Assembly (NCBI GenBank): GCA_030065125.1
Contig: JASJDM010000009.1
Coordinates: 1-64,000 of the forward strand
DNA from: Lysobacterales bacterium
GTDB taxonomy: Bacteria > Pseudomonadota > Gammaproteobacteria > Xanthomonadales > SZUA-38
Reading direction: 5' to 3'
Length of the DNA stretch: 64,000 bases
Shown: in pieces, positions 10,067 through 18,194 of the stretch
Layout of the letters: each line of letters begins with the position of its first letter
How positions within the stretch are numbered: the stretch's first letter is position 1
Position numbers and translations under genes: made by a program
Notes under the pieces: model-generated
Told to the model about the DNA's origin: nothing
Database searches by the model: none
What the model saw: the letters and a program-made list of their open reading frames with translations, nothing else

Positions 10067-10834
10067 TCAGATGTCGTCACCCTCCAGCCTGGTCAGCACC
10101 TCGTAGCTGTCATCCGTGACCAGAATGGTGTGTTCCCACTGGGCCGACAGACTGCGGTCCTTGGTGACTACGGTCCAGCCGTCGGGCAGCAGCCGGCAAA
10201 AGCGCTTACCCGCGTTGACCATGGGCTCGATGGTGAAGGTCATGCCCGGAACCAGCTCTTCCCGGGTGCCCGGCTTGCCGTAGTGCAGCACCTGGGGATC
10301 CTCGTGAAACTCCTCGCCGATGCCGTGGCCGCAGTACTCGCGAACCACGGAAAACCGATTCTGCTCCACGTGGGTCTGGATGGCGTGACCGATGTCACCC
10401 AGGTGAATGCCGGGCCGTACCATCTCGATGCCCAGTTTCATGGCCTCGTGGGCCACCCGGCACAGGCGCTGGGCCAGAACGCCGGTATCCCCGACCTGGA
10501 ACATCTTGCTGGTGTCACCGTGGAAACCGTCCTTGATGACGGTGATGTCCACATTGATGATGTCGCCGTTCTTCAGCTTCTTTTCACCCGGGATACCGTG
10601 GCAGATCACGTTGTTCACCGAGGTACAGATGGACTTGGGGAAGCCGCGGTAGTTGAGCGGCGCCGGAATGGCCTGCTGCTCGTTGATGATGTAATCGTGG
10701 CAGATCTGGTCCAGTTCGCCGGTGGTAATGCCCGGTTTGACGTGGTCACGGACCATCCTCAGGACTTCCCCGGCCAGGCGGCCGGCTTCCCGCATCTTGT
10801 CGATTTGTTCTGTTGTTTTGACGGTGGCAGGCAT
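10067..10834 (-). CDS. map: Methionine aminopeptidase, type I
   Basis: Removes the initiator Met from nascent proteins. The 255-residue product is the short type I form. Metal ligands are visible in NVDITVIKDGFHGDTSKMF (two Asp), HGIGEEFHEDP (His), FTIEPMVN (Glu) and QWEHT (Glu). It is divergent from rpsB, the usual proteobacterial arrangement, and is followed closely by glnD. Confidence 0.97.
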   Translation of the reverse strand: MPATVKTTEQIDKMREAGRLAGEVLRMVRDHVKPGITTGELDQICHDYIINEQQAIPAPLNYRGFPKSICTSVNNVICHGIPGEKKLKNGDIINVDITVIKDGFHGDTSKMFQVGDTGVLAQRLCRVAHEAMKLGIEMVRPGIHLGDIGHAIQTHVEQNRFSVVREYCGHGIGEEFHEDPQVLHYGKPGTREELVPGMTFTIEPMVNAGKRFCRLLPDGWTVVTKDRSLSAQWEHTILVTDDSYEVLTRLEGDDI

Positions 10835-10963
10835 GCTGAATAAAAGCCGCGGTCCAAAGGGTCAGAAGTTTAGCGGTGAATGCCGCACCGGTCGAGACGC
10901 CTGCCCATGGATCGGGGGACAAAACTGGACTGCAAACCAGGGGCAAATTCGCGCTCCCAGGCT

Positions 10964-10993
10964 ATGGCATCCTGAAAAAGATCCCTATATAAT
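10964..10993 (+). promoter_or_regulatory. rpsB-tsf promoter (sigma-70 type, stringent-like discriminator)
   Basis: A consensus -10 TATAAT at 10988-10993 is preceded, with an 18-bp spacer, by ATGGCA (10964-10969), a 4/6 match to the -35 consensus. The bases after the -10 are GCGCCGG, a GC-rich discriminator typical of growth-rate- and ppGpp-controlled ribosomal promoters. The predicted start near 11000 would give a leader of about 205 nt before rpsB. Confidence 0.7.
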
Positions 10994-11050
10994 GCGCCGG
11001 CTTTGTCCAGGGCAGACTCAAGGTCGGTCCGGCACAAGCAAAAATACACA

Positions 11051-11111
11051 CACGTGTCGGCACAGGTGGTCGGGTGTTTCGCCCAGGCGAAATTTCCACC
11101 TGGGACACGTG
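11051..11111 (+). promoter_or_regulatory. Structured rpsB leader (candidate S2 autoregulatory element)
   Basis: The leader folds into one extended stem-loop built of three nested perfect helices: CACGTGTC (11051-11058) with GACACGTG (11104-11111), AGGTGG (11064-11069) with CCACCT (11096-11101), and TTTCG (11077-11081) with CGAAA (11088-11092). An alternative CCCAGG/CCTGGG pairing (11082-11087 with 11099-11104) competes with these. In enterobacteria S2 represses rpsB-tsf through its own mRNA leader; assigning that role here is inference from position and structure. Confidence 0.5.
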
Positions 11112-11204
11112 GAGGATTAACCCCGAGACAGTCCAGACATGACACCCCAGGGCAGTGACCCTGGATAACCCGTTGTCGGCCTGTTTCATTATGTGAGAAC
11201 ACCA

Positions 11205-12407
11205 ATGCCTAACGTCAACATGCGCCAGATGCTTGAAGCTGGCGTGCACTTCGGTCACCAGACCCGCTACTGGAACCCCAAAATGTCTCCGTTCATCTTC
11301 GGAGCCCGGGGCAAAATCCACATCATCAACCTGGAAGAGTCCCTGCCCCGCTTGCAGGATGCGCTGAATTTCCTCAGCGGCATTGCTTCCCGTCGCGGCA
11401 CCATCCTGTTCGTGGGAACCAAGCGTGCGGCACGGTCAGTGGTCATGGAAGAAGCCGAGCGCTGCGGCGTTCCCCATGTGTCCCACCGCTGGCTGGGCGG
11501 CATGCTGACCAACTTCCGCACGGTTCGTCAGTCCATCAAGCGGCTGAAAGAGCTGGAGGAGATGGAAAGCAACGGCGCCATGGAGCGACTGATCAAGAAG
11601 GAAGTGCTGTCGCTGACCCGTGAAAAGGAGAAGCTGGAGCGCAGCCTGGGCGGCATCAAGGACATGAATGGTCTGCCCGACGCCCTGTTCGTGATTGACG
11701 TGGGCTACGAGAATATTGCGGTCAAGGAAGCCAGGAAGCTGGGTATTCCCATCGTTGGCGTCGTGGACACCAACAACGACCCCGACGAAATCGACTACGT
11801 GATTCCTGGCAACGACGACGCCATCCGGGCCATCCGTCTGTACACCCAGACCGTGGCTGACTCGATCCTGGAAGGCCGCGCCTCCATACCTCAGGCCGCC
11901 GAAGACGGTGACGAGTTCGTGGAACTGGATGCCGACGGCAATCCGCTGCCCAAGTCCAAGGGCGCCAAGGCGCCGGCCCGGGGCCGTAAAAAGACCGCCG
12001 CCAAGAAGAAGGTGGTGAAAAAGGCCGAGCCCGAAGCTGAGGCCCCGGCGGCCGAGGCGGCTGCCGCGACGGCGGCCGCGGCCACAGCAGCGGCGACCGC
12101 AGACGCTGGCGAGACTGAAGCTGAAGCACCGGCCACTGACGCCGAGGCACCTGCCGCTGACGCCGAGGCACCTGCCGCCGAAGCCGAGGCGCCTGCTGCT
12201 GAAGCTGAAGCACCCGCGGCCGAGGCGGCCGAAGCTGAAGCGCCAGCTGCCCCCGCCGAAGCCGAGACGGAGATAGTTGCGGACGCGGCACCGGCCACCA
12301 AGAAAAAGGTCGCCAAGAAGAAAACCGCCAAGAAAGCTGCGGCCAAGAAGAAGACCGCCAAGAAGAAAGTCGCCAAGAAGGCTGTCGAGGACGACAGCGA
12401 AGAGTAA
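11205..12407 (+). CDS. rpsB: 30S ribosomal protein S2 with long Ala/Glu/Lys C-terminal tail
   Basis: The N-terminal 227 residues are a standard bacterial S2 ([48 protein letters not shown]). The ATG at 11205 aligns with other S2 proteins; a GTG 12 bp upstream is in frame but unneeded. S2 is normally about 240 residues. This product is 400, with a tail of roughly 170 residues: a basic segment (about 250-275), an Ala/Glu/Pro segment with AEAPAA-type repeats (about 276-350), and a histone-H1-like Lys/Ala segment (about 355-393) ending in an acidic DDSEE. The reading frame through the tail is open and followed normally by tsf. Confidence 0.96.
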   Translation: MPNVNMRQMLEAGVHFGHQTRYWNPKMSPFIFGARGKIHIINLEESLPRLQDALNFLSGIASRRGTILFVGTKRAARSVVMEEAERCGVPHVSHRWLGGMLTNFRTVRQSIKRLKELEEMESNGAMERLIKKEVLSLTREKEKLERSLGGIKDMNGLPDALFVIDVGYENIAVKEARKLGIPIVGVVDTNNDPDEIDYVIPGNDDAIRAIRLYTQTVADSILEGRASIPQAAEDGDEFVELDADGNPLPKSKGAKAPARGRKKTAAKKKVVKKAEPEAEAPAAEAAAATAAAATAAATADAGETEAEAPATDAEAPAADAEAPAAEAEAPAAEAEAPAAEAAEAEAPAAPAEAETEIVADAAPATKKKVAKKKTAKKAAAKKKTAKKKVAKKAVEDDSEE

Positions 12408-12410
12408 AAG

Positions 12411-12423
12411 CGTCCACCGGACG
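12411..12423 (+). terminator. Hairpin between rpsB and tsf (possible attenuator)
   Basis: CGTCC (12411-12415), loop ACC, GGACG (12419-12423), followed by TTGGTTT. The stem has only 5 bp, so at best it is a weak attenuator that sets the rpsB:tsf ratio; it may have no function. Confidence 0.3.
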
Positions 12424-12450
12424 TTGGTTTGAACAAAGAGGATTTGAGCA

Positions 12451-13332
12451 ATGGCTGTTACAGCTGCAATGGTGAAGGAACTGCGCGAGCGTTCCGGCGC
12501 CGGCATGATGGAGTGCAAAAAAGCACTGGTTGAAACCGATGGCGATATCGAAGCCGCCATCGAACACCTGCGTAAAACCGGACTGGCCAAGGCCGACAAA
12601 AAGTCGGGCCGGGTGGCCGCCGAAGGCCGCGTGGTCAGCGCTGCGTCCGACGACGGCAGCACCGCCGTGCTGGTCGAGGTGAACAGCGAAACCGACTTTG
12701 TGGCCAAGGACGAGAACTTCCTGAACTTCGCCGGTACCGTGGCCAACGCCGCGCTGGCCGCCGGGGCATCCGAAGTGCCGGAAATTCTGCAGCAGACCGG
12801 CGACGACGGACACACCCTGGAGGAAGCCCGCCAGGCGCTGGTGGCCAAGATCGGTGAGAACATCCAGGTGCGGCGTGCCGCCAGCCTGGGCGCCGACGGC
12901 GGCAACCTGGGCGTCTACCTGCACGGCGGACGTATCGGCGTGCTGGTCCAGGTCCAGGGTGGCGACGCTGAACTGGCCAAGGACGTTGCCATGCACATCG
13001 CTGCCAGCCGTCCCGGCTACATCAGCGTGGACGACGTGCCCGCTGACGAAGTGGCAAAAGAGAAGGAAATCCTGATTGCCCAGGCCCAGGACTCCGGCAA
13101 GCCCGCCGAGATCATCGAAAAGATGGTCACTGGCCGACTGCGCAAGCACCTGTCGGAAATCACCCTGTTGGGTCAGCCCTTCGTCAAGGATCCGGACCAG
13201 ACGGTGGAGAAGCTGCTGAAGTCCAAGGACGCCAGCGTAGTGAACTTCGCCCGCCTGGAAGTAGGTGAAGGCATCGAGAAGAAGGAAGAGAACTTCGCCG
13301 AGGAAGTGATGTCCCAGGTGCGGGGTGACTGA
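12451..13332 (+). CDS. tsf: Translation elongation factor Ts
   Basis: Guanine nucleotide exchange factor for EF-Tu. The 293-residue product starts with the UBA-like [20 protein letters not shown] segment, contains the EF-Tu-contacting [12 protein letters not shown] motif (around residues 78-90), and ends with a normal C-terminal module. An AAAGAGGA ribosome-binding site precedes the ATG. It follows rpsB by 43 bp and overlaps pyrH by 8 bp. Confidence 0.98.
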   Translation: MAVTAAMVKELRERSGAGMMECKKALVETDGDIEAAIEHLRKTGLAKADKKSGRVAAEGRVVSAASDDGSTAVLVEVNSETDFVAKDENFLNFAGTVANAALAAGASEVPEILQQTGDDGHTLEEARQALVAKIGENIQVRRAASLGADGGNLGVYLHGGRIGVLVQVQGGDAELAKDVAMHIAASRPGYISVDDVPADEVAKEKEILIAQAQDSGKPAEIIEKMVTGRLRKHLSEITLLGQPFVKDPDQTVEKLLKSKDASVVNFARLEVGEGIEKKEENFAEEVMSQVRGD

Positions 13333-14044
13333 TTCCGAACTTCAATACAACCGTATCCTGCTGAAACTCAGCGGCGAGGCGCTGCTGGGTAACGAGGACT
13401 ACGGGATCGACCCGGCCATGATCAAACGTCTGGCCGGCGAGATCGGTGAAGTGGCCGAAGCCGGCGTCCAGGTAGGCGTCGTCATCGGCGGCGGCAATAT
13501 CTTCCGCGGCGCCGGCCTCGCTGCCGGCGGCATCGACCGGGTCACCGGCGACCACATGGGCATGCTGGCCACGGTGATGAACGCCCTGGCTCTGCAGGAC
13601 GCCCTGGAAAAGATGGGCGTGTATGCCCGGGTGCAGTCGGCCATTACCATCAACGACGTATGCGAGGACTACATCCGCCGCCGGGCCATCCGCCACCTGG
13701 AGAAAGGCCGCGTCGTCATCTTCGCCGCCGGCACCGGCAACCCATTCTTTACCACCGACTCCGCCGCCGCCCTGCGGGCCGTGGAAATCGGTGCCGACCT
13801 GGTGCTCAAGGCCACCAAGGTCGACGGCATCTACACCGACGACCCCATGACCAACCCCGATGCCGAGAAATTCGATCAGGTGGGCTACGACGAGGTCATC
13901 GAGCGCAAGCTGCGGGTGATGGACACCTCGGCTATCGTGCTGTGCCGGGAGCAGAACGTCCCGCTGCGCATTTTCGACATCAACAACGCCGGGGCGCTGA
14001 TGCGGATCGTTAAGGGCGAGTCCATAGGCACGTTGGTCAATTAG
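13325..14044 (+). CDS. pyrH: UMP kinase
   Basis: Phosphorylates UMP to UDP in pyrimidine nucleotide synthesis; bacterial UMP kinases belong to the amino acid kinase family. The 239-residue product has [34 protein letters not shown] and [12 protein letters not shown]. It starts with GTG inside the tsf stop region (8-bp overlap), so it is translationally coupled. In most proteobacteria frr follows; here it does not. Confidence 0.97.
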   Translation: MTDSELQYNRILLKLSGEALLGNEDYGIDPAMIKRLAGEIGEVAEAGVQVGVVIGGGNIFRGAGLAAGGIDRVTGDHMGMLATVMNALALQDALEKMGVYARVQSAITINDVCEDYIRRRAIRHLEKGRVVIFAAGTGNPFFTTDSAAALRAVEIGADLVLKATKVDGIYTDDPMTNPDAEKFDQVGYDEVIERKLRVMDTSAIVLCREQNVPLRIFDINNAGALMRIVKGESIGTLVN

Positions 14045-14048
14045 TGCC

Positions 14049-14066
14049 GTGCGCCGCCAGGCGCAC
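14049..14066 (+). terminator. Hairpin after pyrH
   Basis: A perfect 7-bp stem, GTGCGCC/GGCGCAC, with a GCCA loop begins 5 bp after the pyrH stop. No T-tract follows on the plus strand, so it may act as a transcript-end stabiliser or a weak terminator of the rpsB-tsf-pyrH operon. Confidence 0.45.
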
Positions 14067-14093
14067 TCCGAAAAACGTCATCCCCCCACCCCC

Positions 14094-14306
14094 GTCATCC
14101 TGAACTCGATTCAGGATCCATCTGAAATGCCGGAGTTGGCTTAGTTCGACCATGGCGTGGTGATGACCGTAGTCTCCGCTATTCACTCTGCACCGATCGA
14201 AGGCATCCAATCCCATTCGCTGATGGATCCTGAATCAAGGCAACCGCCCGAAGGGCCGCAATACATGTCATCCCGGACCCCGATCCGGGATCGAGTTCAG
14301 GATGAC
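14094..14306. repeat. MITE-like repeat R1, copy 1, with a nested insertion
   Basis: The left arm (14094-14122) reads GTCATCCTGAACTCGATTCA then GGATCCATC. Its reverse complement is rebuilt at the right end from GATGGATCCTGAATC (14222-14236) and CGAGTTCAGGATGAC (14292-14306), but these halves are separated by about 55 bp that carry another palindrome (ATCCCGGACCCCGATCCGGGAT). The arms are themselves palindromic (CCTGAA/TTCAGG). The interior resembles copy 2 at 26359-26573 (shared GACCGT...GTCTCCG and GATCGAAGGCA). The 14045-14367 gap holds this element and no gene that I can support. Confidence 0.7.
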
Positions 14307-14367
14307 GATTAAAGAGATCCGCCCGCCACTTCCGCTGAACGCGAAAGCAGCGCGGCGGATCGGTTGT

Positions 14368-15360
14368 TTAGACCCTCACCAGAATCGAGTCGATCAACAA
14401 CCCCAGCACATAAAGCGCCCCAAACCGCCGGGTATGCGCAAATGCCATCCGCACCAGGTACAGCGGCCAGACCTCCTGGGGCCAGTCCGGCGGGCACTCG
14501 CTGGGGCGGGGTGCCGCGTAGCGCTTGATGGCCGCCAGCGCCTGGGGCGCCGCCAGGAAAACCGCCAGCATGACCCAGCCCAGGGTGCCGGTGGCGACCA
14601 GGTAAACCACCAGACCGTACTGGGCCAGCAGCATAAGAATGGTCGTATAGCGGGACAGGGTTTCCCCCAGCAGTACCGGTAAGGTGCGGATTTTCTTGGC
14701 CCGGTCCTCCAGCAGCTTGTCGATATGTTTGCCGAAGATCACCGTGGTGGGGCCCAGGGCATAGGGCAGGCTGACCCAGACCACCCACCATTCCCAGGTG
14801 CCGGTGAGCACGTAGTAACCGCCACCGATCATCAGGGGGCCCCACACGGCCAGCACGGCCGGCTCACCCAGGCCAATGAACTTCAGCGGCCAGGTATACA
14901 GCAGTACCAGCGCTGACCCCGCCAGCAGCAGCGGCAGGGTCAGTCCACCGCGGTACCACACCAGGAAAACGCCAATGGCCAGCGCCACCGCCCCGGTCAC
15001 CGCGATGTAGCCCAGCAGTTGATTGCGGCTGAGCAGCCCGTGCTCCAGGGGCTGGGGACCGTACTGGGCGCGGAAATAGTTGTCCTTGTCCACGCCCGTG
15101 ACGTGATCGGTCAGGTCGTTAACCAGGTTGTTGGTGGCGTGTGCCAGCACCAGCCCCAGGGTAATCAGCAGCCAGATCAGCGGGTCGAAGGCGCCGGCGC
15201 GGAAGGCCAGGATGCCGGCGATGATCGAGGACAGGAAGGTCATCACCAGTACCGCCGAACGGGAGGCCACCAGCCACCGCGAAACCAGGTCCAGCCTGCC
15301 CCACTCGTCCTTGTCCAGCCGGGGAATGACCTGCAGCGCCTGCAACCACATCTTGGACAC
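14368..15360 (-). CDS. UbiA-family prenyltransferase (MenA-like)
   Basis: A 330-residue polytopic membrane protein with about eight hydrophobic segments. Two Asp-rich motifs of the UbiA superfamily bind prenyl diphosphate through Mg2+: NNLVNDLTDHVTGVDKDN (residues about 81-98) and DKLLEDRAKKIRTLP (around 220). The substrate is not clear; the layout resembles 1,4-dihydroxy-2-naphthoate prenyltransferases and related lipid-quinone enzymes. The gene stands alone, bracketed by direct copies of an 85-bp repeat (14222-14306 and 15500-15584). From 15361 to 15499, its presumed promoter region, I see no other feature. Confidence 0.85.
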   Translation of the reverse strand: MSKMWLQALQVIPRLDKDEWGRLDLVSRWLVASRSAVLVMTFLSSIIAGILAFRAGAFDPLIWLLITLGLVLAHATNNLVNDLTDHVTGVDKDNYFRAQYGPQPLEHGLLSRNQLLGYIAVTGAVALAIGVFLVWYRGGLTLPLLLAGSALVLLYTWPLKFIGLGEPAVLAVWGPLMIGGGYYVLTGTWEWWVVWVSLPYALGPTTVIFGKHIDKLLEDRAKKIRTLPVLLGETLSRYTTILMLLAQYGLVVYLVATGTLGWVMLAVFLAAPQALAAIKRYAAPRPSECPPDWPQEVWPLYLVRMAFAHTRRFGALYVLGLLIDSILVRV

Positions 15361-15499
15361 AACAAAATCCCTTTTGATTTAGCAGGGCCAACTATAGCGT
15401 TGTTTGTCCGCAATATCGTCAATCCGACGTGGGCACATGGCACCGCAGGCTCCGTTCAATCACTTCCACTGGAACAGAGGGAGCGTGATCCCACTCGCA

Positions 15500-15584
15500 G
15501 ATGGATCCCGGATTAAGGCAATCGCCCGACGGGCCGTAAAAAATGTCATCCCGGACCCCGATCCGGGATCAAGTCCAGGATTAC
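15500..15584. repeat. 85-bp repeat R1', direct copy of 14222-14306
   Basis: This segment matches 14222-14306 along its whole length with scattered substitutions: GATGGATCC, AGGCAAYCGCCCGA, GGGCCG, ATGTCATCCCGGACCCCGAT and CAGGATKAC are shared in the same order. It lacks the left arm of the full R1 element. With the first copy it brackets the ubiA-like gene in direct orientation. Confidence 0.75.
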
Positions 15585-15631
15585 GGGAGAGTGAGAACGC
15601 AGCCCGTGCCCCCGAGCTGGAACGCAGGCAT

Positions 15632-15731
15632 TTGGCACAGGGATGTGCCAACGGCCGGAGGCCGTGAGGGAATCGGAAACCGCGTTTTCGATTACCCGCC
15701 CGCAATTCGTCCACGGATGGACGATATTGCG
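15632..15731 (+). repeat. Structured repeat R2, copy 1 (four hairpins)
   Basis: Hairpin 1 at 15632-15651 (TTGGCACA/TGTGCCAA, loop GGGA), hairpin 2 at 15652-15664 (CGGCC/GGCCG, loop GGA), hairpin 3 at 15668-15697 (GGGAATCG.../CGATTaCCC with an inner GAAAC/GTTTT) and hairpin 4 at 15701-15731 (CGCAAT/ATTGCG enclosing TCGTCCA/TGGACGA). The copy lies in the non-coding stretch 15361-16029. Confidence 0.8.
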
Positions 15732-15744
15732 TATCAACAACCAC

Positions 15745-15799
15745 GTGCCAACGGCCGGAGGCCGTAAGCGAAGCAAAACCGCGTTTTTGCGAAGCGCCT
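15745..15799 (+). repeat. Structured repeat R2, copy 2 (truncated, subtype B)
   Basis: Retains the 3' half of hairpin 1 (GTGCCAA), an intact hairpin 2 (15752-15764) and hairpin 3 of a different sequence (GCAAAAC/GTTTTTGC, 15773-15790). Hairpin 4 is degenerate. Confidence 0.65.
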
Positions 15800-15853
15800 G
15801 CGAGCCGCACATGGAGCCAATCCCAGGATGACAGGAGAGTTAAAACGAAGCAT

Positions 15854-15953
15854 TTGGCACATGGATGTGCCAACGGCCGAAGGCCGAGAGGGAATTGGAA
15901 ACCGCGTTTTCGATTCCCGACTGCGAGTCCGCCATGGATGGCGGATCTCGCAG
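15854..15953 (+). repeat. Structured repeat R2, copy 3 (four hairpins)
   Basis: Hairpin 1 at 15854-15873 (TTGGCACA/TGTGCCAA, loop TGGA), hairpin 2 at 15874-15886 (loop GAA), hairpin 3 at 15890-15918 (GGGAATTG/CGATTCCC) and hairpin 4 at 15921-15953 (CTGCGAG/CTCGCAG enclosing TCCGCCAT/ATGGCGGA). Stem sequences differ from copy 1 while pairing is kept. It ends 33 bp before the ECF promoter-like motif. Confidence 0.8.
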
Positions 15954-15985
15954 ATGAACAATATCGTCTAAAATGAAATCACGGC

Positions 15986-16012
15986 TTGGGGGAATCGGAG
16001 CGCCAGGCCGTC
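15986..16012 (+). promoter_or_regulatory. Candidate ECF sigma promoter A
   Basis: TTGGGGGA (15986-15993), 15-bp spacer, CGTC (16009-16012). The same pair of blocks stands at 18706-18733 and 22028-22055, in each case directly upstream of a gene of the ECF/FecR module. A start 6-7 nt after CGTC would leave a leader of only about 11 nt before the ATG at 16030. Confidence 0.65.
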
Positions 16013-16029
16013 TTTAGGACATAGGCCCC

Positions 16030-17472
16030 ATGCATAGAGCCAGCGCCATACAAGGATTGTGCGTCCTGCTCGGACTGCTGTTATGCCAGTCCGCGGGCGC
16101 CGTGCGCCTGAGTATCGACAACTCGGGTGAGGTGCTGCTGTTCCCGTTGTTTCTGACCGGCGACGGCTTTCAGACCGTTTTCGAGATCCGCAACCGCGAC
16201 AGCCAGGGCAAAGCCCTGCGCTTTGTCACCAAGGATCCGGTCAACGGCCGGCCCACCCAATCCATAAACGTCTATCTGAAGCCCAACGACAGCTGGTCCG
16301 GCGCCCTGTTCGACCCGGAAACCGAAACAACCACCCTGACCGGCGCTACCGCAAGACTGCGCCGCTGGACCGACGACAGCTGCACCTTCCCGACAGCGGA
16401 CACAGTATCGGCCGACGGCCTGCCCCTGTCGGACCAGGAATTCACCGAAGACCTGGGTGACCTGATTGTGCCCACCCGGCTGGCCTTCGGGTTTGTCGAG
16501 GTCTACGAAATGGGCACCCTGGACCCGGCACTGGTGTCGGACTGCGATGCCATTGCCCAGCGCTGGGACAGCAACGGCGTGTGGGGATCGGGCAGTGATG
16601 AGGCGCGTAATGCCGATATCGGCGAACCCACCGGCGGCATCGAGGGTTACGCAGTGATCATCAACACGGAGAGCGGCCGGGCGCACCAGTACGAGGCCCT
16701 CGCCCTGGCTGATTTTCGTGATGCGCCGCTGCATACGGCGCCAGGCTCCGGGCGCCGGCCCAACCTGAGCGATGTGCAGCCGGCGGAGAGCCGAATCCTG
16801 GAAACCGTGGAGTTCGGCAACCGCACTCTGCTGGTGGAACGGGTGTCCACCTGGTCGGCGTCGCCGGTGAACGCCATCGACGCATTGCTGATGACGGTGT
16901 CAGCCCGCACGGACTACTCCACCAGCAGCCAGCTGCGGGCGGTGGCGCTGACCGTGCTGACCTTCCCAACGCGCCCCTATCACTCGGACCACCAGGGTTA
17001 CTACCTGGACTCACCGGATGACCGCTCCATGGCGCCGTTCCGGGTCTCGGTGCCGCCACAGGCCGGCGAATCCCTGCAGGACAACAAGATCGCGGTCACC
17101 GCCATCAATCGCAAGGGCGAGTCCTTTGAGCTGGCACCCTTTTCCAACGCCACCAACTGCGACCTGATCAACGGCACGGTTTCCCTGGTGTTCATGACCA
17201 GCATCATTGGTTTCGACTACACCTGCGAGTATTACCGGGCGGAATTTCGCGTGGCCACCAATGCCCAGGAAGGAGAAGTCAAATACAGCCTGCAAGGTGA
17301 GATACAATCTGATGAAGGCCATGTCTATAAAGGACTGCCAGTGTATGGGTTTGTGATTCAAAGCCTGCTGAACGCCAACATCGATCTTGGCGGCGGTCAG
17401 ATTGGTATCGCCAATTACGGCTGGATTCGGGCGTTGAAGTCAGAACGCGTGGTGACGGATCCCGACCGATGA
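16030..17472 (+). CDS. Secreted protein, LLFPLF family, paralogue 1
   Basis: A 480-residue exported protein with a signal peptide (cleavage near residue 24, SAGA-VRL). The N-terminal part has GEVLLFPLF and INVYLKPNDSWSGAL, which I associate with a family of uncharacterised gammaproteobacterial secreted proteins having LLFPYYT...NVYLSPFDVWTA-type sequences. It shares an ordered set of motifs with the protein at 22133-23515: DDSCTFP, VEVYEMG, DCDAI, AIDALLMT, PTRPYHSDHQGYYL, and a final SDEGHVYKGLP. Four cysteines are conserved between the two. It heads the operon with tonB and the sigma gene (4-bp overlaps). Its function is unknown; it may be the surface partner or cargo protein of the receptor system. 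Confidence 0.8.
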   Translation: MHRASAIQGLCVLLGLLLCQSAGAVRLSIDNSGEVLLFPLFLTGDGFQTVFEIRNRDSQGKALRFVTKDPVNGRPTQSINVYLKPNDSWSGALFDPETETTTLTGATARLRRWTDDSCTFPTADTVSADGLPLSDQEFTEDLGDLIVPTRLAFGFVEVYEMGTLDPALVSDCDAIAQRWDSNGVWGSGSDEARNADIGEPTGGIEGYAVIINTESGRAHQYEALALADFRDAPLHTAPGSGRRPNLSDVQPAESRILETVEFGNRTLLVERVSTWSASPVNAIDALLMTVSARTDYSTSSQLRAVALTVLTFPTRPYHSDHQGYYLDSPDDRSMAPFRVSVPPQAGESLQDNKIAVTAINRKGESFELAPFSNATNCDLINGTVSLVFMTSIIGFDYTCEYYRAEFRVATNAQEGEVKYSLQGEIQSDEGHVYKGLPVYGFVIQSLLNANIDLGGGQIGIANYGWIRALKSERVVTDPDR

Positions 17473-18194
17473 TGCGAACCGAGTCCAGCGTGAGACTATG
17501 GATTGCAGTGACCCTGTCGCTGGCGATGCATGTGGCTCTGCTGGGCCTGCTGCGGGACGGCGCACCCAGTCATCAGCGACCGGAAATCCGGTTCACCCTG
17601 GTACCCAGACCAACGCCGGCTGAAGTGGGGGTTGCGTCCAAGGTGCCGCAGGCGCCGGCCGAAACCGTGGTCGAGGCGCCGGATCCCGCGGCAGAGCAGT
17701 TGGCCGAGCGGGACCCCCGCCCAGCGCAGTCCGGTGTGTCCGCGTTGGCCCAGACACGGCAAGCCTCTTCCGAGAAACCCCTGGCGTCAGCCGGACCCAT
17801 CACTGCCGCGGCACCATCCCAGCCGGATGAACTGCCCTCCGAGCCCGTGTCACCGGTGGCAGCAGCCCCCGCACCGCCGCCGCCATCCCCGGCCTCCGGC
17901 TTTCGCCTGTTGATCAAAGACCAGCTGAAAAAACACCAGCGCTACCCGCCGGCCGCCCGCCGCCGGGGCGTTGAGGGGGCCGCGGTGGTGCGCTTTGTCA
18001 TTGCCCGTGACGGCTCCCTGGTCAACAAACAGCTGGTGGAATCCTCCGGGTCACGACACCTGGATGCCGCCGCCCTGCGCCTGTTGTCCCGCGCGGCACC
18101 GTATCCGGCATTGCCCGAAGACCTGGCCACTGATCTGCTGGAAATCCAGCTTCCCATCGAATACCGAATCACGGCCGGCAGGCACCGTACGTGA
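17469..18194 (+). CDS. tonB: TonB-family energy transducer
   Basis: A 241-residue protein with a single N-terminal membrane segment (about residues 9-27), a Pro/Ala-rich periplasmic spacer (about 30-140) and a C-terminal TonB domain (LIKDQLKKHQRYPPAARRRG, GAAVVRFVIARDG, LDAAALRLLSRAAPYPALP). TonB couples ExbBD-dependent proton motive force to outer-membrane receptors; no exbBD genes are in the window. The start overlaps the end of the secreted-protein gene, and its stop overlaps the sigma gene start (GTGA), so the three genes are translationally coupled. It is probably dedicated to the receptor at 19687. Confidence 0.92.
   Translation: MMRTESSVRLWIAVTLSLAMHVALLGLLRDGAPSHQRPEIRFTLVPRPTPAEVGVASKVPQAPAETVVEAPDPAAEQLAERDPRPAQSGVSALAQTRQASSEKPLASAGPITAAAPSQPDELPSEPVSPVAAAPAPPPPSPASGFRLLIKDQLKKHQRYPPAARRRGVEGAAVVRFVIARDGSLVNKQLVESSGSRHLDAAALRLLSRAAPYPALPEDLATDLLEIQLPIEYRITAGRHRT

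Noticed and set aside
10911..10935. GGGGGACAAAAC near map as another ECF box
   Set aside because: It lacks the TTG before the G-run and has no CGTC at 15-16 bp.
12050..12270. Short tandem repeats that could be taken for a CRISPR or minisatellite
   Set aside because: They are codon-level repeats of AEAPAA units inside the open rpsB tail, with no spacers and no cas genes.
11436..12905. Long minus-strand open frames (475-489 codons) opposite rpsB and tsf
   Set aside because: They lie fully antisense to clearly conserved rpsB/tsf, arise from GC-rich codon bias and the Ala/Glu/Lys tail, and their translations look like low-complexity shadows.
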